A stretch of 64,000 nucleotides of DNA from Armatimonadaceae bacterium (GCA_030446525.1 JAUJNC010000001.1:1-64000), one strand, 5' to 3'. Shown: positions 50,892-60,377, counted from the stretch's first letter. The notes: a model not told the origin generated them from the letters alone. Program-made: numbers and translations.

Positions 50892-50997
50892 GCAGAGGGG
50901 ATGGGATAGCATATCTGCCGCATCCCCTTCTTCAGTGGCGTCAATGTGCGTTTCGTGTCATGGCACATATTTCGAGCGTAGGAACGGAGAATGACCA

Positions 50998-51622
50998 ATG
51001 TCCTTACAGAATCAGAAGAGCCTTTGGTGCGCGATCCTGCCCGCGCTTGCTGTGCTTTTCTTACCCCTTTGTCTGCGGTCAAATCTCGAACCAGGAACCC
51101 AGCGACATCGGCCAGATGCGTCCCACGGCCGGTTCACCCAAAGACAGATTCTCGCCCGTGCCCGTTCCGTCTGCGGCACTTTGGCCCCAGAGAAGACAGA
51201 CCTGCGGCTGGAAGCGGAAAAGAGCGAAGCGACGGCAGGCCGCATATGGGCCGTTTATGTCAGCGATGTCGGCGGGGAGCACGTGCTGTATCTTCAGTGG
51301 GATGCCGACACGGGCTCTGTCCAGATTGCCGGATGTCCGGCCAAGACTCTGCCCAAAAGTGGCGGCCCGCCGCTGCCGCGCCAAGCAGTCGTACAGGCCG
51401 GGCGTGGTGGCTGCGCGTGCTTTGGGGGCCGCAAACATTTTCTGCTTCCGCCTTGCAGGAAGGTGCCCGCACTCCAGCATGGCGTCTGGTCGATGTCTCT
51501 GCACCTCGGTCAGGGTGCCTGGTATGGGATCTGGTGTGGCAAGCCGAGAGGAGACGGCCCGTCTCCGTTTGGACCCCTACACCGGGAGTCTGTTGCTGGC
51601 CAAACGGAAGGAAGGCGCGTAG
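50998..51622 (+). pseudogene. Secreted PepSY-like protein gene, two frameshifts
   Basis: Start 50998 follows GGAG and gives a signal peptide (LWCAILPALAVLFLPLCLRS). A PepSY-like unit follows (RIWAVYVSDVGGEHVLYLQW then DADTGSVQIAG). The frame shifts near 51400 into WRLVDVSAPRSGCLVWDLVW and again near 51550 into ARLRLDPYTGSLLLAKRKEG and a stop. The two halves look like repeated PepSY-like strands. Disabled gene or base-calling errors. Confidence 0.5.
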
Positions 51623-51657
51623 GTGCTTACGGTGGACTGAACCCTCGATTGAGATAC

Positions 51658-52509
51658 CTAGGCCAGGGGGATCTCGGCGGCTTGCAGCGAGTCGCGGGCC
51701 GTTTCGCGCAGGCGCAGGGCGACGTCGCCCGGACGCTGCGTGGCCCGGGCGCGGAAGTGGACGCGCAGCACGGTCTTGGCGGCGTCGGCCGCCGCGATGC
51801 CCGCCACGCGCGCCGGCTCGGCCAGATCCATCTCTTGCGAGGCCCGGGCGAAAGCGGCGTCCAGCGCCCGGGCGGCCTTCTCCGTGTCCGCCGCCGCCGC
51901 GATGGCCACCTCCAGCGTGCCGCCGACGGGCCCCCGCGACTGGTTGCACACCTGCGCGATGTCACCGTTCGACAGGATGTACAGCCGCCCGTCGTCATCG
52001 CGGATGCGCGTGATCCGCATCCCCAGTTCCTCCACCGTGCCGGTCACCCCACCGATGGTCACATAGTCGCCGACCGCGTACTGGTCCTCCAGCAGCAGAA
52101 AGAAGCCCGTCGTCACGTCCTTGACCAGCTTCTGCGCCCCGAAGCCGATGGCTAGGCCCACCACGCCCGCCGTGCCCAGCAATCCGGTAGTTTCCACGTC
52201 CAGCGTTCCGAGCGCCGCCACGACGAAGGCGAACAGCAAGGCATAAAACAGGACGCTTCGGACGAGCCCCGCCAGGGTGCGGACGCGCGCGGCGCGCCCC
52301 GGATCGCCTGCCGCCTCCTCCCGCGCCACCACCGCACGGACGGCACGATTCACCAGACGCGTGACGAGCCAGCGCAGTACGAGAAACGAAAGGAGCAGCG
52401 CGAGCAGCTCGATGCCGCGCACCACGAACGGCTCGGCGTAGTCCGGTAGCGCCTTGATGAAAGGCAGATCCTGGAGACCTGTCTCGGGCGGTGCGGTTTG
52501 TTCAGACAT
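51658..52509 (-). CDS. MscS-type mechanosensitive channel
   Basis: A 283-residue channel. Three N-terminal membrane helices (about 30-50, 82-102 and 108-130) are followed by the pore-lining helix with alternating Gly/Ala (GTAGVVGLAIGFGAQKLVKD). The MscS beta domain (YAVGDYVTIGGVTGTVEELG, then TRIRDDDGRLYILSNGDI) and a short C-terminal alpha/beta domain come next. It opens on hypo-osmotic shock to release solutes. A 104-bp repeat shared with the PAS-sensor gene lies just upstream. Confidence 0.9.
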   Translation of the reverse strand: MSEQTAPPETGLQDLPFIKALPDYAEPFVVRGIELLALLLSFLVLRWLVTRLVNRAVRAVVAREEAAGDPGRAARVRTLAGLVRSVLFYALLFAFVVAALGTLDVETTGLLGTAGVVGLAIGFGAQKLVKDVTTGFFLLLEDQYAVGDYVTIGGVTGTVEELGMRITRIRDDDGRLYILSNGDIAQVCNQSRGPVGGTLEVAIAAAADTEKAARALDAAFARASQEMDLAEPARVAGIAAADAAKTVLRVHFRARATQRPGDVALRLRETARDSLQAAEIPLA

Positions 52510-52522
52510 GATTCCCCTAATG

Positions 52523-52626
52523 GACGTTTAGACTAAAAACTCGGAAGGAAGCAAGCAGTCTCTTGGGCTTGCTGCCTCCCCGGGGCAGACCTCTGGTGAC
52601 CAAACCAAAAGGGAGACCGCCGCGAT
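52523..52626. repeat. 104-bp repeat, copy 1 (before the MscS gene)
   Basis: It begins GACGTTTAGACTAAAAACTC and contains an AGCAAGC/GCTTGCT hairpin and a CCCCGGGG patch. It is about 90% identical to 54093-54196. In both places it stands directly upstream of a leftward gene. It could be a shared leader or the end of a lost transposon. Confidence 0.6.
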
Positions 52627-52828
52627 GGATTGTAGCACAGACTAGATATCCCCATCGATATTCTGGAGGCCGCGAGCACCATCAACGATGTGCTGAAAGA
52701 AGGAAAAACTGACCTCTCACCGGGCCTCCATCAGGCGACCGCCGCCCCTAAAGACGGAAAGGTGGAGGCCAACGGAGCCGAGTAGCCGGGCTCTGCCCGG
52801 CTAGAACCGGTATGGGCGCCACGGGTTG

Positions 52829-52979
52829 AGAGGGCGGGCTGTCCGGTCGGTGGGTACAGGTCGGCGAAGTCCTCGTCGCGCAGCACGTCGGCGTACTCCT
52901 GGCCGAGGCGGCGCAGCAGATGCTCGGGTGGGTAGATCTGCTGGGCGGTTTGGCGCGTCTCTTCCGGGATGGGCGGCAA
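52829..52979 (-). pseudogene. IS1182-type transposase N-terminal remnant
   Basis: The leftward frame reads MPPIPEETRQTAQQIYPPEH, then RRLGQEYADVLRDEDFADLY and PPTGQPALS, the N-terminal signature of IS1182-family transposases. After about 50 residues similarity ends. A short conserved-looking frame (DIPIDILEAASTINDVLKEG) at about 52644-52784 has no start and is of unknown origin. Confidence 0.6.
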
Positions 52980-52989
52980 CGGCTTGGGC

Positions 52990-54060
52990 CTACCCTCGTC
53001 CTAACCACGCGGGTTCAGGCGCCGTACGGGCCTGCTCCAACACGACGCTCGTCCCCGTCGGTCCCGTCAGCAGGTACAGGCGGTCTGCGGTCTGCAGCAT
53101 CAGCCAGAACCCGTGCCCGAAGCCGACGCCGCCCGTGCTGTAGCCCCGCTCCAGCGTGGCATGGGGCAGGCGCGACAGGTCGATGCCCGTGCCGTGGTCT
53201 TCCACAACGACCTGCACCGCTCCCCTCTCCGGGTCGCCGTAGACCCGTGCCGTGCCGCCCCCGGCATGGATGACGGCGTTCATCGCGCACTCGGAGGCCG
53301 CCGTGATGAGGTCCTGGATGCGGTCTTGGGGCAACCCGCAGGCGTCAGCCACCTCGTCCACGCGGGTGCGCACCGCCTTGAGCGTCTTCTCGCTCAGCCC
53401 GATGGCCTCGCCGACGGGTTCCGGCGAGAGCGGGACCGGCAACTCGCGGGGCGTGTCGCACAGGACCAACTTGCCCTGGGTCACCGACGCCAGCACGTCT
53501 TTGAGGAAGCGGCGCTGCTGCTCCCGGACCTGCGTGGTGGCGCGTTCCTGCTCCATCTCACGCCGCTCGGTCACGTCGCGGGTGACCTTGCCAAAGCCGC
53601 GCAACGTGCCCCTCGGGTCGCGCAGCGCGGTGATGACCACACTGGCCCAGAAACGGGAGCCGTCCTTGCGCACCCGCCAACCCTCCTCCTCGTAGCGGCC
53701 TTGCTCCGCGGCCACACGGAGTTCCTCCTGAGGGTGACCCCGCGCCACGTCCTCCTGGGTGTAGAAGCGCGAGAAGTGCTGCCCGATAATCTCCTGGGCG
53801 GTGTAGCCCTTGAAACGCTGGGCCCCCGCGTTCCAGGAGGTGACCCGTCCTTCGGGGTCCAGCATAAAGATGGCGTAGTCCCGGATGCCCTCCACGAGCA
53901 GGCGGAAGCGCTCATCGGAGGCTTGGAGGGCGTCCGTGCTGGCCTGGAGCGCTTCCTCCCGGGCAGCGGCATTTATCGCCTCCGCATCGGGCAGGGCGGC
54001 TGAAGGAGGGGCGTTCGGTGAATTGGCTTCCGGGTCGGTCAATCGAGACTCCAACAACAC
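52990..54060 (-). CDS. PAS domain + RsbW-type ATP-binding protein
   Basis: A 356-residue sensor. A PAS domain (about 48-170) has FRLLVEGIRDYAIFMLDPEG and a PAC segment DVTERREMEQ. A linker helix and a HATPase_c_2 domain (about 235-345) follow, with N-box ASECAMNAVIH and GxG box EDHGTGIDLSR. No phospho-acceptor His is seen, so it resembles serine kinases/anti-sigma regulators of the RsbW class more than histidine kinases. No cognate partner is adjacent. It carries the same 104-bp upstream repeat as MscS. Confidence 0.75.
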   Translation of the reverse strand: MLLESRLTDPEANSPNAPPSAALPDAEAINAAAREEALQASTDALQASDERFRLLVEGIRDYAIFMLDPEGRVTSWNAGAQRFKGYTAQEIIGQHFSRFYTQEDVARGHPQEELRVAAEQGRYEEEGWRVRKDGSRFWASVVITALRDPRGTLRGFGKVTRDVTERREMEQERATTQVREQQRRFLKDVLASVTQGKLVLCDTPRELPVPLSPEPVGEAIGLSEKTLKAVRTRVDEVADACGLPQDRIQDLITAASECAMNAVIHAGGGTARVYGDPERGAVQVVVEDHGTGIDLSRLPHATLERGYSTGGVGFGHGFWLMLQTADRLYLLTGPTGTSVVLEQARTAPEPAWLGRG

Positions 54061-54092
54061 GCACCCATTATATCGCTCCCACGTGACGTTTT

Positions 54093-54516
54093 GACGTTTA
54101 GACTAAAAACTCGGAAGGAGGCAGGCAGGCCCCTGGGCTTGCTGCCTCCCCGGGGTAGACTTCTGGTGACCAAACCAAAAGAGAGACCGCCCCGATTTGG
54201 ACCAAGCCGCGCCTGCGCACGCCCAAGAGGTCCGAAGCCTGGAGCGCCGTGGTCAGCGCAGTGCACCATCAGATCCCGCTAGCTCGCTCTTGGCCGAGAC
54301 GGTGCGCCCGCCGTGGGCCAGCCCCAAGCCGGAGGCCACGCCTTCTCCGGTGCGTCGTGCCTGCGGGCCAATTACTGCCGCGCTGGGTACTGCGGCAGCC
54401 CTGACCCAGGCGCGGGGGAAATCGCCGTGGCGGCGTTGCGGAGCCCCTATCAAGAAAGCGCAACGCTTCGCGACCGTCTATAGGCAACCGACCAACAAGA
54501 AGCTCATAGTCTAAAC
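54093..54516. repeat. 104-bp repeat, copy 2, inside a 421-bp element with short inverted ends
   Basis: The second repeat copy (54093-54196) starts with GTTTAGACTA (54096-54105), which recurs inverted as TAGTCTAAAC at 54507-54516. The 421 bp between the ends has no convincing gene. This fits a decayed insertion element or MITE whose left end was copied to 52523. No target duplication is visible. Confidence 0.5.
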
Positions 54517-54602
54517 ATTAATCCCCTAAAGAAGTACGCGAAATGAGCCGATTTGTCAAATGCGCTTAGGGCGTGCGTCTTCGCGCGAAGGGCGACCGAT
54601 CT

Positions 54603-56650
54603 ATGGCAGAGGAAATTACGTATCGTTTTCCCCGCGGGCGCGGCGCGCTCGAGCTGGCCCCCGACCATAAGGACACGTTCCGCCTGCGACTGGCATGGCA
54701 GCGCGGCAAGACGGCCCTTTCTTTGTTCGAGACCACGCCCCTGCGGCCGATGGCGCAGGTCGTGTACGCCGGACAGACGTTCCCGCTCTCCGTCACCGGG
54801 CACAAGCGGGAGCGGCGGGATCGCGTGGCCCTTGTCGCCGAAAGGCTGGCGGGAGACGGCCGGACCGTGCTGCGCTGCGATCTCGCCGTGGGGGGCCGTG
54901 AGGACCGGCTGACGTGGGAGTGGCGCGTCGCTACGCGCGCGGGGGCGCGGCGGCGTCTGACCCGGGGCACGGGCGACGTGACGCTCTGCCTGCCGCTGAC
55001 GCCGGGCAGAACGCAGATCCTGTCGCTGCCGTCGGCGACGCGGCCGGGCCTCGTCCTGCAGAGGAACGGGGTCGCCGTCACCGTTGTCTCCCACGGCCTA
55101 GCGCGGCTCGTGGTCGACGAGCAGGCGGTGCGCCTCCATCTTCCCGGCGCGCTGCTCGACGGCGGCGTTCTCGCGCGACTGGAAACCTGGGTCGCGCCCG
55201 GCGCTGACGAGCGGGAAGCGCGGCGGGCGCTGCTGGGCCATCTCGCCGGCGTGGCCGACCGGGCCCAGCTGCCCGCGTCGGGAACCGTTTCCCTGGCGGA
55301 CCGCGCCGAGCGGTCCGCCTCGGCGCTGATGGCGCCGGAGGCCGCGGACAAGCGCGGCCTGGACCGGCTCGTGCTGCGCGCCTCGCCGTCCTCGCCCGAC
55401 CTGCACCAAAACGGCGACGGCGCCGACGCGGCACTGGCCGCGTGCGCCCTTTACAACCGCTACCGCTTCACCGGCGAGGACGCCGAGCGGCGGCGGGCGC
55501 TGCTTCTGGCGCGCGGCGCGTGCGAGTTCCAGATCGTAGACGAGGCCAGCACGCACCGGGGGGCGCTCTGGGACGCGCTGCGCGGGCAAGAACGGTTCGG
55601 GGACGCGGCGGGCGGGCGCACGCTCTCCGTCGCGACCACGGCGCGCGCCGCCTTCGGCCTTTTCTGGATGCACGCCCGCTTCGGTCAGGAGATCATGGCC
55701 CGCACCGCCCTGGCGTCGGCCCAGTGGCTCCTGCTGAAGATGGACCCCCGCGGCCTTTATGCGGGCGAACGCTACGAGGAAGACGGCTCTGCGGTCCCGG
55801 GCGGCTCCGCCTGGGCGGCGGCCGAGGCGCTGCGCCCCCTGGTGGAAGCGTTCCGCCGCACCGGCAACGAGGTGTTCCTGAAAGCGGCCCTGCGCGTGGT
55901 AAAGGCCCTGCGTGAGGGCATGGACGTCCCCCCGCTCGCCCTGGAGGACGCCCCCACCGGGCTGCTGGCCGCGGCGGTGGAAGGGGTGCTGTACGTTTCC
56001 CGCGAATCGGAGGACGAACAGATGATCGCGCTGGCGAAGACGCTGGGCGAGGCCCTGCGGGCGCGGCGCGCGCCAAACGGCGCCCTCCACGAGACCGGCG
56101 CGCCCTCGCTTCCGGCGACGCTCGCCGCGGCGCGGGCGGCGCTGGCCCTGGCGCGGGTGGACGGCGACGCCGCCTGGCCGCTCCTGGCGCTGCGCGCGCT
56201 GCGGGCAACGGAAGAGATGGCCGCACAGGGCGCCCCGCTGCGTCCCGCCGACCACGCCGCGCTGTGCGCCCTCCCCGCCGAGCTGCTTCTCACCCTCGCA
56301 GCGTGCCCGGGGGGGCACGCTGCGGGTAGCGTCGCCGACCGGGACGCACTCACCCTGACCCGCGCGTGGCAGGTATTCGAGCCCGACAAGACCACCCGCG
56401 ACTTCGTGCGGGTGACGACCGCGGACGGCCAGGCCCCGGTGGACCACCTCGCGCTGGTCTCCCCGCACAGCCTGCAGGTGCTGATCGTCGCCCTGGCCCG
56501 GCCGGACGTGACGGAGGCTGTGGTCCTCAAGAACGGCCGCGCGCCGTTCTTGAAGAACCTGCTCACCGGCGACCACGGCCAGCAGGCCAAGCTCGCCCCC
56601 TCGGCGACACCGCGGAGGCCACCTTCGGCGTCTTCCTCGCCGACACGTAA
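54603..56650 (+). CDS. Alpha/alpha-toroid-like hypothetical protein
   Basis: A protein of about 680 residues. An N-terminal beta domain (1-215) is followed by helical repeats from about 275 onward (DAALAACALYNRYRFTGEDA, ASTHRGALWDALRGQERFG, LALEDAPTGLLAAAVEG) that resemble an alpha/alpha barrel as in epimerases or glycosidases. A C-terminal strand region ends the chain. Near 56597 a C-run (GCCCCC) appears to have lost or gained a base. The better frame continues LGDTAEATFGVFLADT and stops at 56650, while the uncorrected frame runs on into non-coding sequence to 56789. Function unknown. Confidence 0.55.
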
Positions 56651-56698
56651 GCCTCGTACCTACTACCAGCCCGACTTGCCGCGCAGGGAAGCGGGTCC

Positions 56699-56729
56699 GC
56701 CCCCCGGACCCAGAATCGGTCCGGGGGGC
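56699..56729. terminator. Strong GC hairpin next to the EF-G 3'-end copy
   Basis: A perfect 12-bp stem (56699-56710/56718-56729) lies just past the duplicated EF-G stop, the place where the genuine EF-G gene also has a 12-bp hairpin. It could end leftward transcription from the ATPase operon. Confidence 0.6.
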
Positions 56730-56746
56730 AGAAGCGGGGCGGGGGC

Positions 56747-56850
56747 TCACTCGTGGCCGGCGTGGCCTTCGGCTTTGCGCTTCTGGTAATCGGCGATGAT
56801 CGGCTGGGCGATGTGGACCGGGACCTCGGCGTAGTGCGACGGGCAGGCGG
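56747..56850 (-). pseudogene. Duplicated 3' end of the EF-G gene
   Basis: The segment encodes CPSHYAEVPVHIAQPIIADY then KRKAEGHAGHE and a stop, the last 34 or so residues of the EF-G protein at 60378. The matching block 56730-56850 versus 60361-60481 (121 bp each) is about 93% identical and breaks off sharply. It forms a direct repeat bracketing the ATPase module. Confidence 0.85.
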
Positions 56851-56867
56851 CAGGAACTTCACGCCTC

Positions 56868-59027
56868 CTACGACGGCTCCACCTTAAGCACCTCCTCCAA
56901 AATCTTGCGCTCCTCGACAGGAAGCTCCAGCAGGATGCGTCGGTCGCGGTTTTCTCGCCATCGGACAGCCGTATCGAGCAGACGCACCGGCAATTGAAGC
57001 TCGGCATGATCCTTCACCAGTTCCCGCCATGCGTCCCGCCACTGCTGCGCTGCCGTATCATTCATCGTGGGCGCAATCACGTCAGGGATGCTTTTCACGA
57101 CCCCTTGTGCGAGCGCGCCAAGTACCTGGTGCTTGTCATAAAGCTCCACCAACGCCCTGATGCGCGACCCTTGGACCGCCGCGCCGCTAGTCTTGGTGAA
57201 AAGGTTCTGGAGGATTGCTTGTGTACTTGTATGACCTGTATATGGTTTCTCTGTGTGAGCGAGACCACGAAGGGCATCTTCTAGCTTCGCGTAGCCCTCT
57301 TCCCAGCGATCTAAATAAATCAACGTACAGGAATGTATAAACACACCCGGCACTGTTCTGTAGCCTAAATGAACCGTTTTTTCGAAGGCTTTGATCGCCT
57401 CGCCATAACGCCCGAGGGAGTATAGAACTGCGCCGACCCCCTCCCAAGCTCTCCCGCTCTTTGGGTTGAGTTGAGTAGCCCTGACAAAGGATGCGAGCGC
57501 TTCATCCTGATTCATCAGCAAACCCAAAGTCAGCCCGCGCAAATACCAACCACGCTCGTCATCAGGATCGAGTTCTATAGCTTTGTCTGCACACCTTAAT
57601 GCTTCATTCTGGAGGTCAAGAAGGAGGAGTGTCCCTCGCCGAAGCCAGTCAGATGCATTCCCTCGAATCGCTACGAGCTCTTCTGCCACTTGTAGTGCGC
57701 CAGCATTGTTGTGTTCATCACGGTACTTCTCGTAGGCTCTTAAACACGCAGTTACACGTGGATCTTCTGATTCTTCTTCGATCGTCTGCAATGCGTGAGA
57801 GACGTACATCTTCTCCATGATTGCATCGGGCTGGAGCATGGCGAAGCGCTGCTGCAACTCATCTCGTGAGTACCACAACCGCAGGAAGTCCACGAACAAA
57901 CGGATTGGCTCACCCCGGTTCTTCTTGACCTCGATGCACAGGCGCATCAGCGGTTCGCGAATTTCATAGTATGAGTCGCGCCCGAGCGCGTGCGAACGGA
58001 CGTAGCCCTTGTCGCGTAGATCTTTGAGTTGAGAAGAAGCGGTCTGAGGGGTCAGAAAGCAGCGTTGCGCGATCTCCTTGACGGGAACCGCGTGGCGGCG
58101 ATCGCACAGGAATTCGACGATCTTGCGTTGCTGAGGGGAGAGCCACGTCACGCGGGCCTGGTAGTAAGGAGTGAGGTCGTCCAGCATGTTCATGAACGGC
58201 GTTACCAGGCCGTCCAAGGAGTCGCGCGTGAGGAACTGCGAGAAGATGACGTAGATGCGGGGGTGGCCGCCCGCAAGCTCCTGGATGGCGCGGATACGAG
58301 CACGGCCCGTGGGTGTCGGAATGAACGAAGCTAGCGTGCGGTCGTCTCTCAGTTCGGCGATTTTGGTCAGGAGGCTGACAGCGTCAGCGAGGTCCAACTC
58401 CTGGAGATGCATGACGCGGAAGAAGCCGTAGAAGGGCGAAGTCTGGAGCGAGACGCCATTGAACAGGCTCTGCGACGTTGCCAATATGGTACAGAAGGGA
58501 TGATCTTGCAGATAGGCGCGCAGTCGTTTTTGCCCTCCGTCCCCTAGTCCCTGGAATAGATCGTCCAAATTCTCCATGAGGAGGAGGAGAGTACGATCTC
58601 CGACAATTTCGTGCAGGAGCTCTCCCGCCTCGTGCTCGGCGGCATCGGGTGTAAGGTTGTAGAGGGCCTCGATACGCTGGGCAGGCACCTCATCCGGATA
58701 CTCCGCCTTTAGCGCGCGAAAGATGCGGAGCAGCAAGTCCAAAAGCGAGGTAACGCCCCACTCCTCCTCGCGCAACCAGGCGATACGCAGTCTGCCGCGC
58801 AGGTCGTCCTGTTTGGCGATGCGGTGATACACAAGCGAGACAAGATGGGTTTTGCCGATGCCACGTGGTCCGACAAGCAGCGTGTGGTGTTTGGCCGGAG
58901 TGAGCGCGCCGTCCCGGATAAGCTCGACCAAGCGCGCCGCCAGCCCCTCGCGCTGGACGAAGATCGCCTCCAGCGCTTCAGGCGACATGAGGCTGGGCGT
59001 GAAGTGGGAAAGGAATGCCTCTCTCAT
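56868..59027 (-). CDS. P-loop ATPase with wHTH and TPR repeats (STAND-like)
   Basis: A 719-residue protein. An N-terminal ATPase (about 15-290) has Walker A VGPRGIGKTH and Walker B LLLLMENLDDL. A winged helix (about 315-380) has AVPVKEIAQRCFLTPQTASS. TPR-like repeats (about 440-580) have ALRCADKAIELDPDDERGWY and YGEAIKAFEKTVHLGY. The C-terminal 130 residues are helical. This order resembles STAND/MalT-type switch ATPases. It overlaps the partner ATPase gene by 4 nt. The 3' end lies 17 bp from the duplicated EF-G end. A conflict or signalling role is inferred. Confidence 0.7.
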   Translation of the reverse strand: MREAFLSHFTPSLMSPEALEAIFVQREGLAARLVELIRDGALTPAKHHTLLVGPRGIGKTHLVSLVYHRIAKQDDLRGRLRIAWLREEEWGVTSLLDLLLRIFRALKAEYPDEVPAQRIEALYNLTPDAAEHEAGELLHEIVGDRTLLLLMENLDDLFQGLGDGGQKRLRAYLQDHPFCTILATSQSLFNGVSLQTSPFYGFFRVMHLQELDLADAVSLLTKIAELRDDRTLASFIPTPTGRARIRAIQELAGGHPRIYVIFSQFLTRDSLDGLVTPFMNMLDDLTPYYQARVTWLSPQQRKIVEFLCDRRHAVPVKEIAQRCFLTPQTASSQLKDLRDKGYVRSHALGRDSYYEIREPLMRLCIEVKKNRGEPIRLFVDFLRLWYSRDELQQRFAMLQPDAIMEKMYVSHALQTIEEESEDPRVTACLRAYEKYRDEHNNAGALQVAEELVAIRGNASDWLRRGTLLLLDLQNEALRCADKAIELDPDDERGWYLRGLTLGLLMNQDEALASFVRATQLNPKSGRAWEGVGAVLYSLGRYGEAIKAFEKTVHLGYRTVPGVFIHSCTLIYLDRWEEGYAKLEDALRGLAHTEKPYTGHTSTQAILQNLFTKTSGAAVQGSRIRALVELYDKHQVLGALAQGVVKSIPDVIAPTMNDTAAQQWRDAWRELVKDHAELQLPVRLLDTAVRWRENRDRRILLELPVEERKILEEVLKVEPS

Positions 59028-60202
59028 GCTCCAAGCCCCCGCTGCAGCCGCCAGGAGCGCTGGATGAGCGGGAAGCGAAAGCGATACGTTCCGTTCCGTT
59101 CCTGCACCACGTAATGATCACGCTGGAGCAAGATCAGCACGTCCCGCATTGCCTCGATCTTAGGGGCAGACATACGCGAGTTCAGGAAGTTAAACACCTC
59201 ATCCAAGGATAGCGGCGTGCTGGAGGTGGCCAGTACATCCAGCAGGTTCAAGGCGACAGGAAGCTCGTCGGGAAGGTAGTAGGTGTTGATCCGTTCTCGA
59301 TAGTAGCTCAAATGCCAGGGATCCTGCTGATCGATAAGGCAATCGTCAACGACCTCCGTCACCGTTTCCGCGTCCACGGCACCCTCCCGCTGCGCGAGTT
59401 GATCTACGACGTGATGCACGAAGTACGGAATTCCATCTACGGCCACGGCAATCCGGTGCGCTACTGCCTGCGGGTCCGCTGCTTGTAGCTGCTCGCCGGC
59501 GAGCAGCTGCCGGGCCAACGTTTGGGCCTCGTCGGATGGAAGCGATGGCACGTCTATGGTGTTCATGTCGTTTGTCGGGGCGTTAGCGTAACCGGCGCGT
59601 TTCAGCGAGGTGAGCACGTTGTGCAGGCCGATCGAGCCGGTGAAGACCATCCTTAGATCGGGGTGCATTTGACGCAGCGAACGGAGCGTATCGAGTATCT
59701 CCATCGCCGTGTCCTCGCCCGTACGCTGCTTGATGTTGTAGAGCATGAGCGGCATTTCATCCCAGAAGAAGATCACGCCCCGCTGCTGCTGAGCCTGGTG
59801 CGCAACCAGATCCTCGATAGTGCTGGTCAGCAGCGACTTCCAATGTGGCGCCGCCGCTTCGGGGAACTTGACGCCGCTGAACTCGATACCAGCGAACTGC
59901 TGGAGCAGCAGCCGGGTCTTCGCCGCTAACTTCCGGGATCCACTCAGGTAGCTTTCCACATCGTGGAAGATCGTCTCGACGAACTCCACCGGCGTGCGAA
60001 TGCCTTCGAGGTCGCGGTAGACGGCGAGTTTGCCTGATGGCGCCTCTGCCGTCATCTTCTTGACGATGGAAGTCTTGCCCATGCGCCGTTCCGCACTGAG
60101 CACGATGCTCTGTCGCTCAAGCACGCGCCAGAGCCGCTGTATCAGTGCGTCGCGCCCGATGACCTCGGACGGGGATAGCTGTCCCCCCGGATTGGCCTTC
60201 AA
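59024..60202 (-). CDS. AAA-type ATPase (Orc1/ATPase_2-like), operon leader
   Basis: A 392-residue protein. Walker A-like AERRMGKTSIVKK (near residues 35-50), Walker B VIFFWDEMPLML (near 145) and a C-terminal winged helix (DEVFNFLNSRMSAPKIEAMR) match the archaeal-type ATPase_2/Orc1-like group. AGGAGG sits 7 nt before a TTG at 60202, which is preferred over a TTG at 60223. A perfect 36-bp palindrome stands about 40 bp upstream. It is coupled to the TPR ATPase by an ATGA overlap, so the two form an obligate pair. Confidence 0.7.
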   Translation of the reverse strand: MKANPGGQLSPSEVIGRDALIQRLWRVLERQSIVLSAERRMGKTSIVKKMTAEAPSGKLAVYRDLEGIRTPVEFVETIFHDVESYLSGSRKLAAKTRLLLQQFAGIEFSGVKFPEAAAPHWKSLLTSTIEDLVAHQAQQQRGVIFFWDEMPLMLYNIKQRTGEDTAMEILDTLRSLRQMHPDLRMVFTGSIGLHNVLTSLKRAGYANAPTNDMNTIDVPSLPSDEAQTLARQLLAGEQLQAADPQAVAHRIAVAVDGIPYFVHHVVDQLAQREGAVDAETVTEVVDDCLIDQQDPWHLSYYRERINTYYLPDELPVALNLLDVLATSSTPLSLDEVFNFLNSRMSAPKIEAMRDVLILLQRDHYVVQERNGTYRFRFPLIQRSWRLQRGLGA

Positions 60203-60241
60203 TGTAGTTCCTCCTGCCGCCAATGTACGCCCACTTCCATT

Positions 60242-60277
60242 ATACGACGTTTTTGACGTACGTCAAAAACGTCGTAT
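60242..60277. promoter_or_regulatory. Perfect 36-bp palindrome upstream of the ATPase pair
   Basis: The 36-bp sequence is exactly equal to its own reverse complement, centred on GTAC at 60258-60261. TTTTTGACGTACGTCAAAAA forms the inner 20 bp. It may be an operator for a dimeric repressor or a terminator-like hairpin. It lies between the EF-G terminator and the ATPase start. Confidence 0.7.
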
Positions 60278-60325
60278 TTCATGAACAGGAACATAAGCGG
60301 CAAGAGGCGGAGGAAAGCAAGACCA

Positions 60326-60364
60326 TTCTGCCTCCCGAGCCAAGGGGCGGTGCGGGAGGCAGAA
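60326..60364 (-). terminator. EF-G gene terminator hairpin
   Basis: A perfect 12-bp stem (60326-60337/60353-60364) lies 13 bp past the EF-G stop. Only weak T-richness follows. Confidence 0.6.
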
Positions 60365-60377
60365 GCGGGATGGAGAC

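Noticed and set aside
52783..52802. AGCCGGGC/GCCCGGCT hairpin as a terminator
   Set aside because: No T-run on either strand and no gene end at a suitable distance.
55098..56750. A 550-codon open frame on the minus strand opposite the toroid-like gene
   Set aside because: Antisense shadow: low-complexity Arg/Gly/Ala protein, no start context, no domain.
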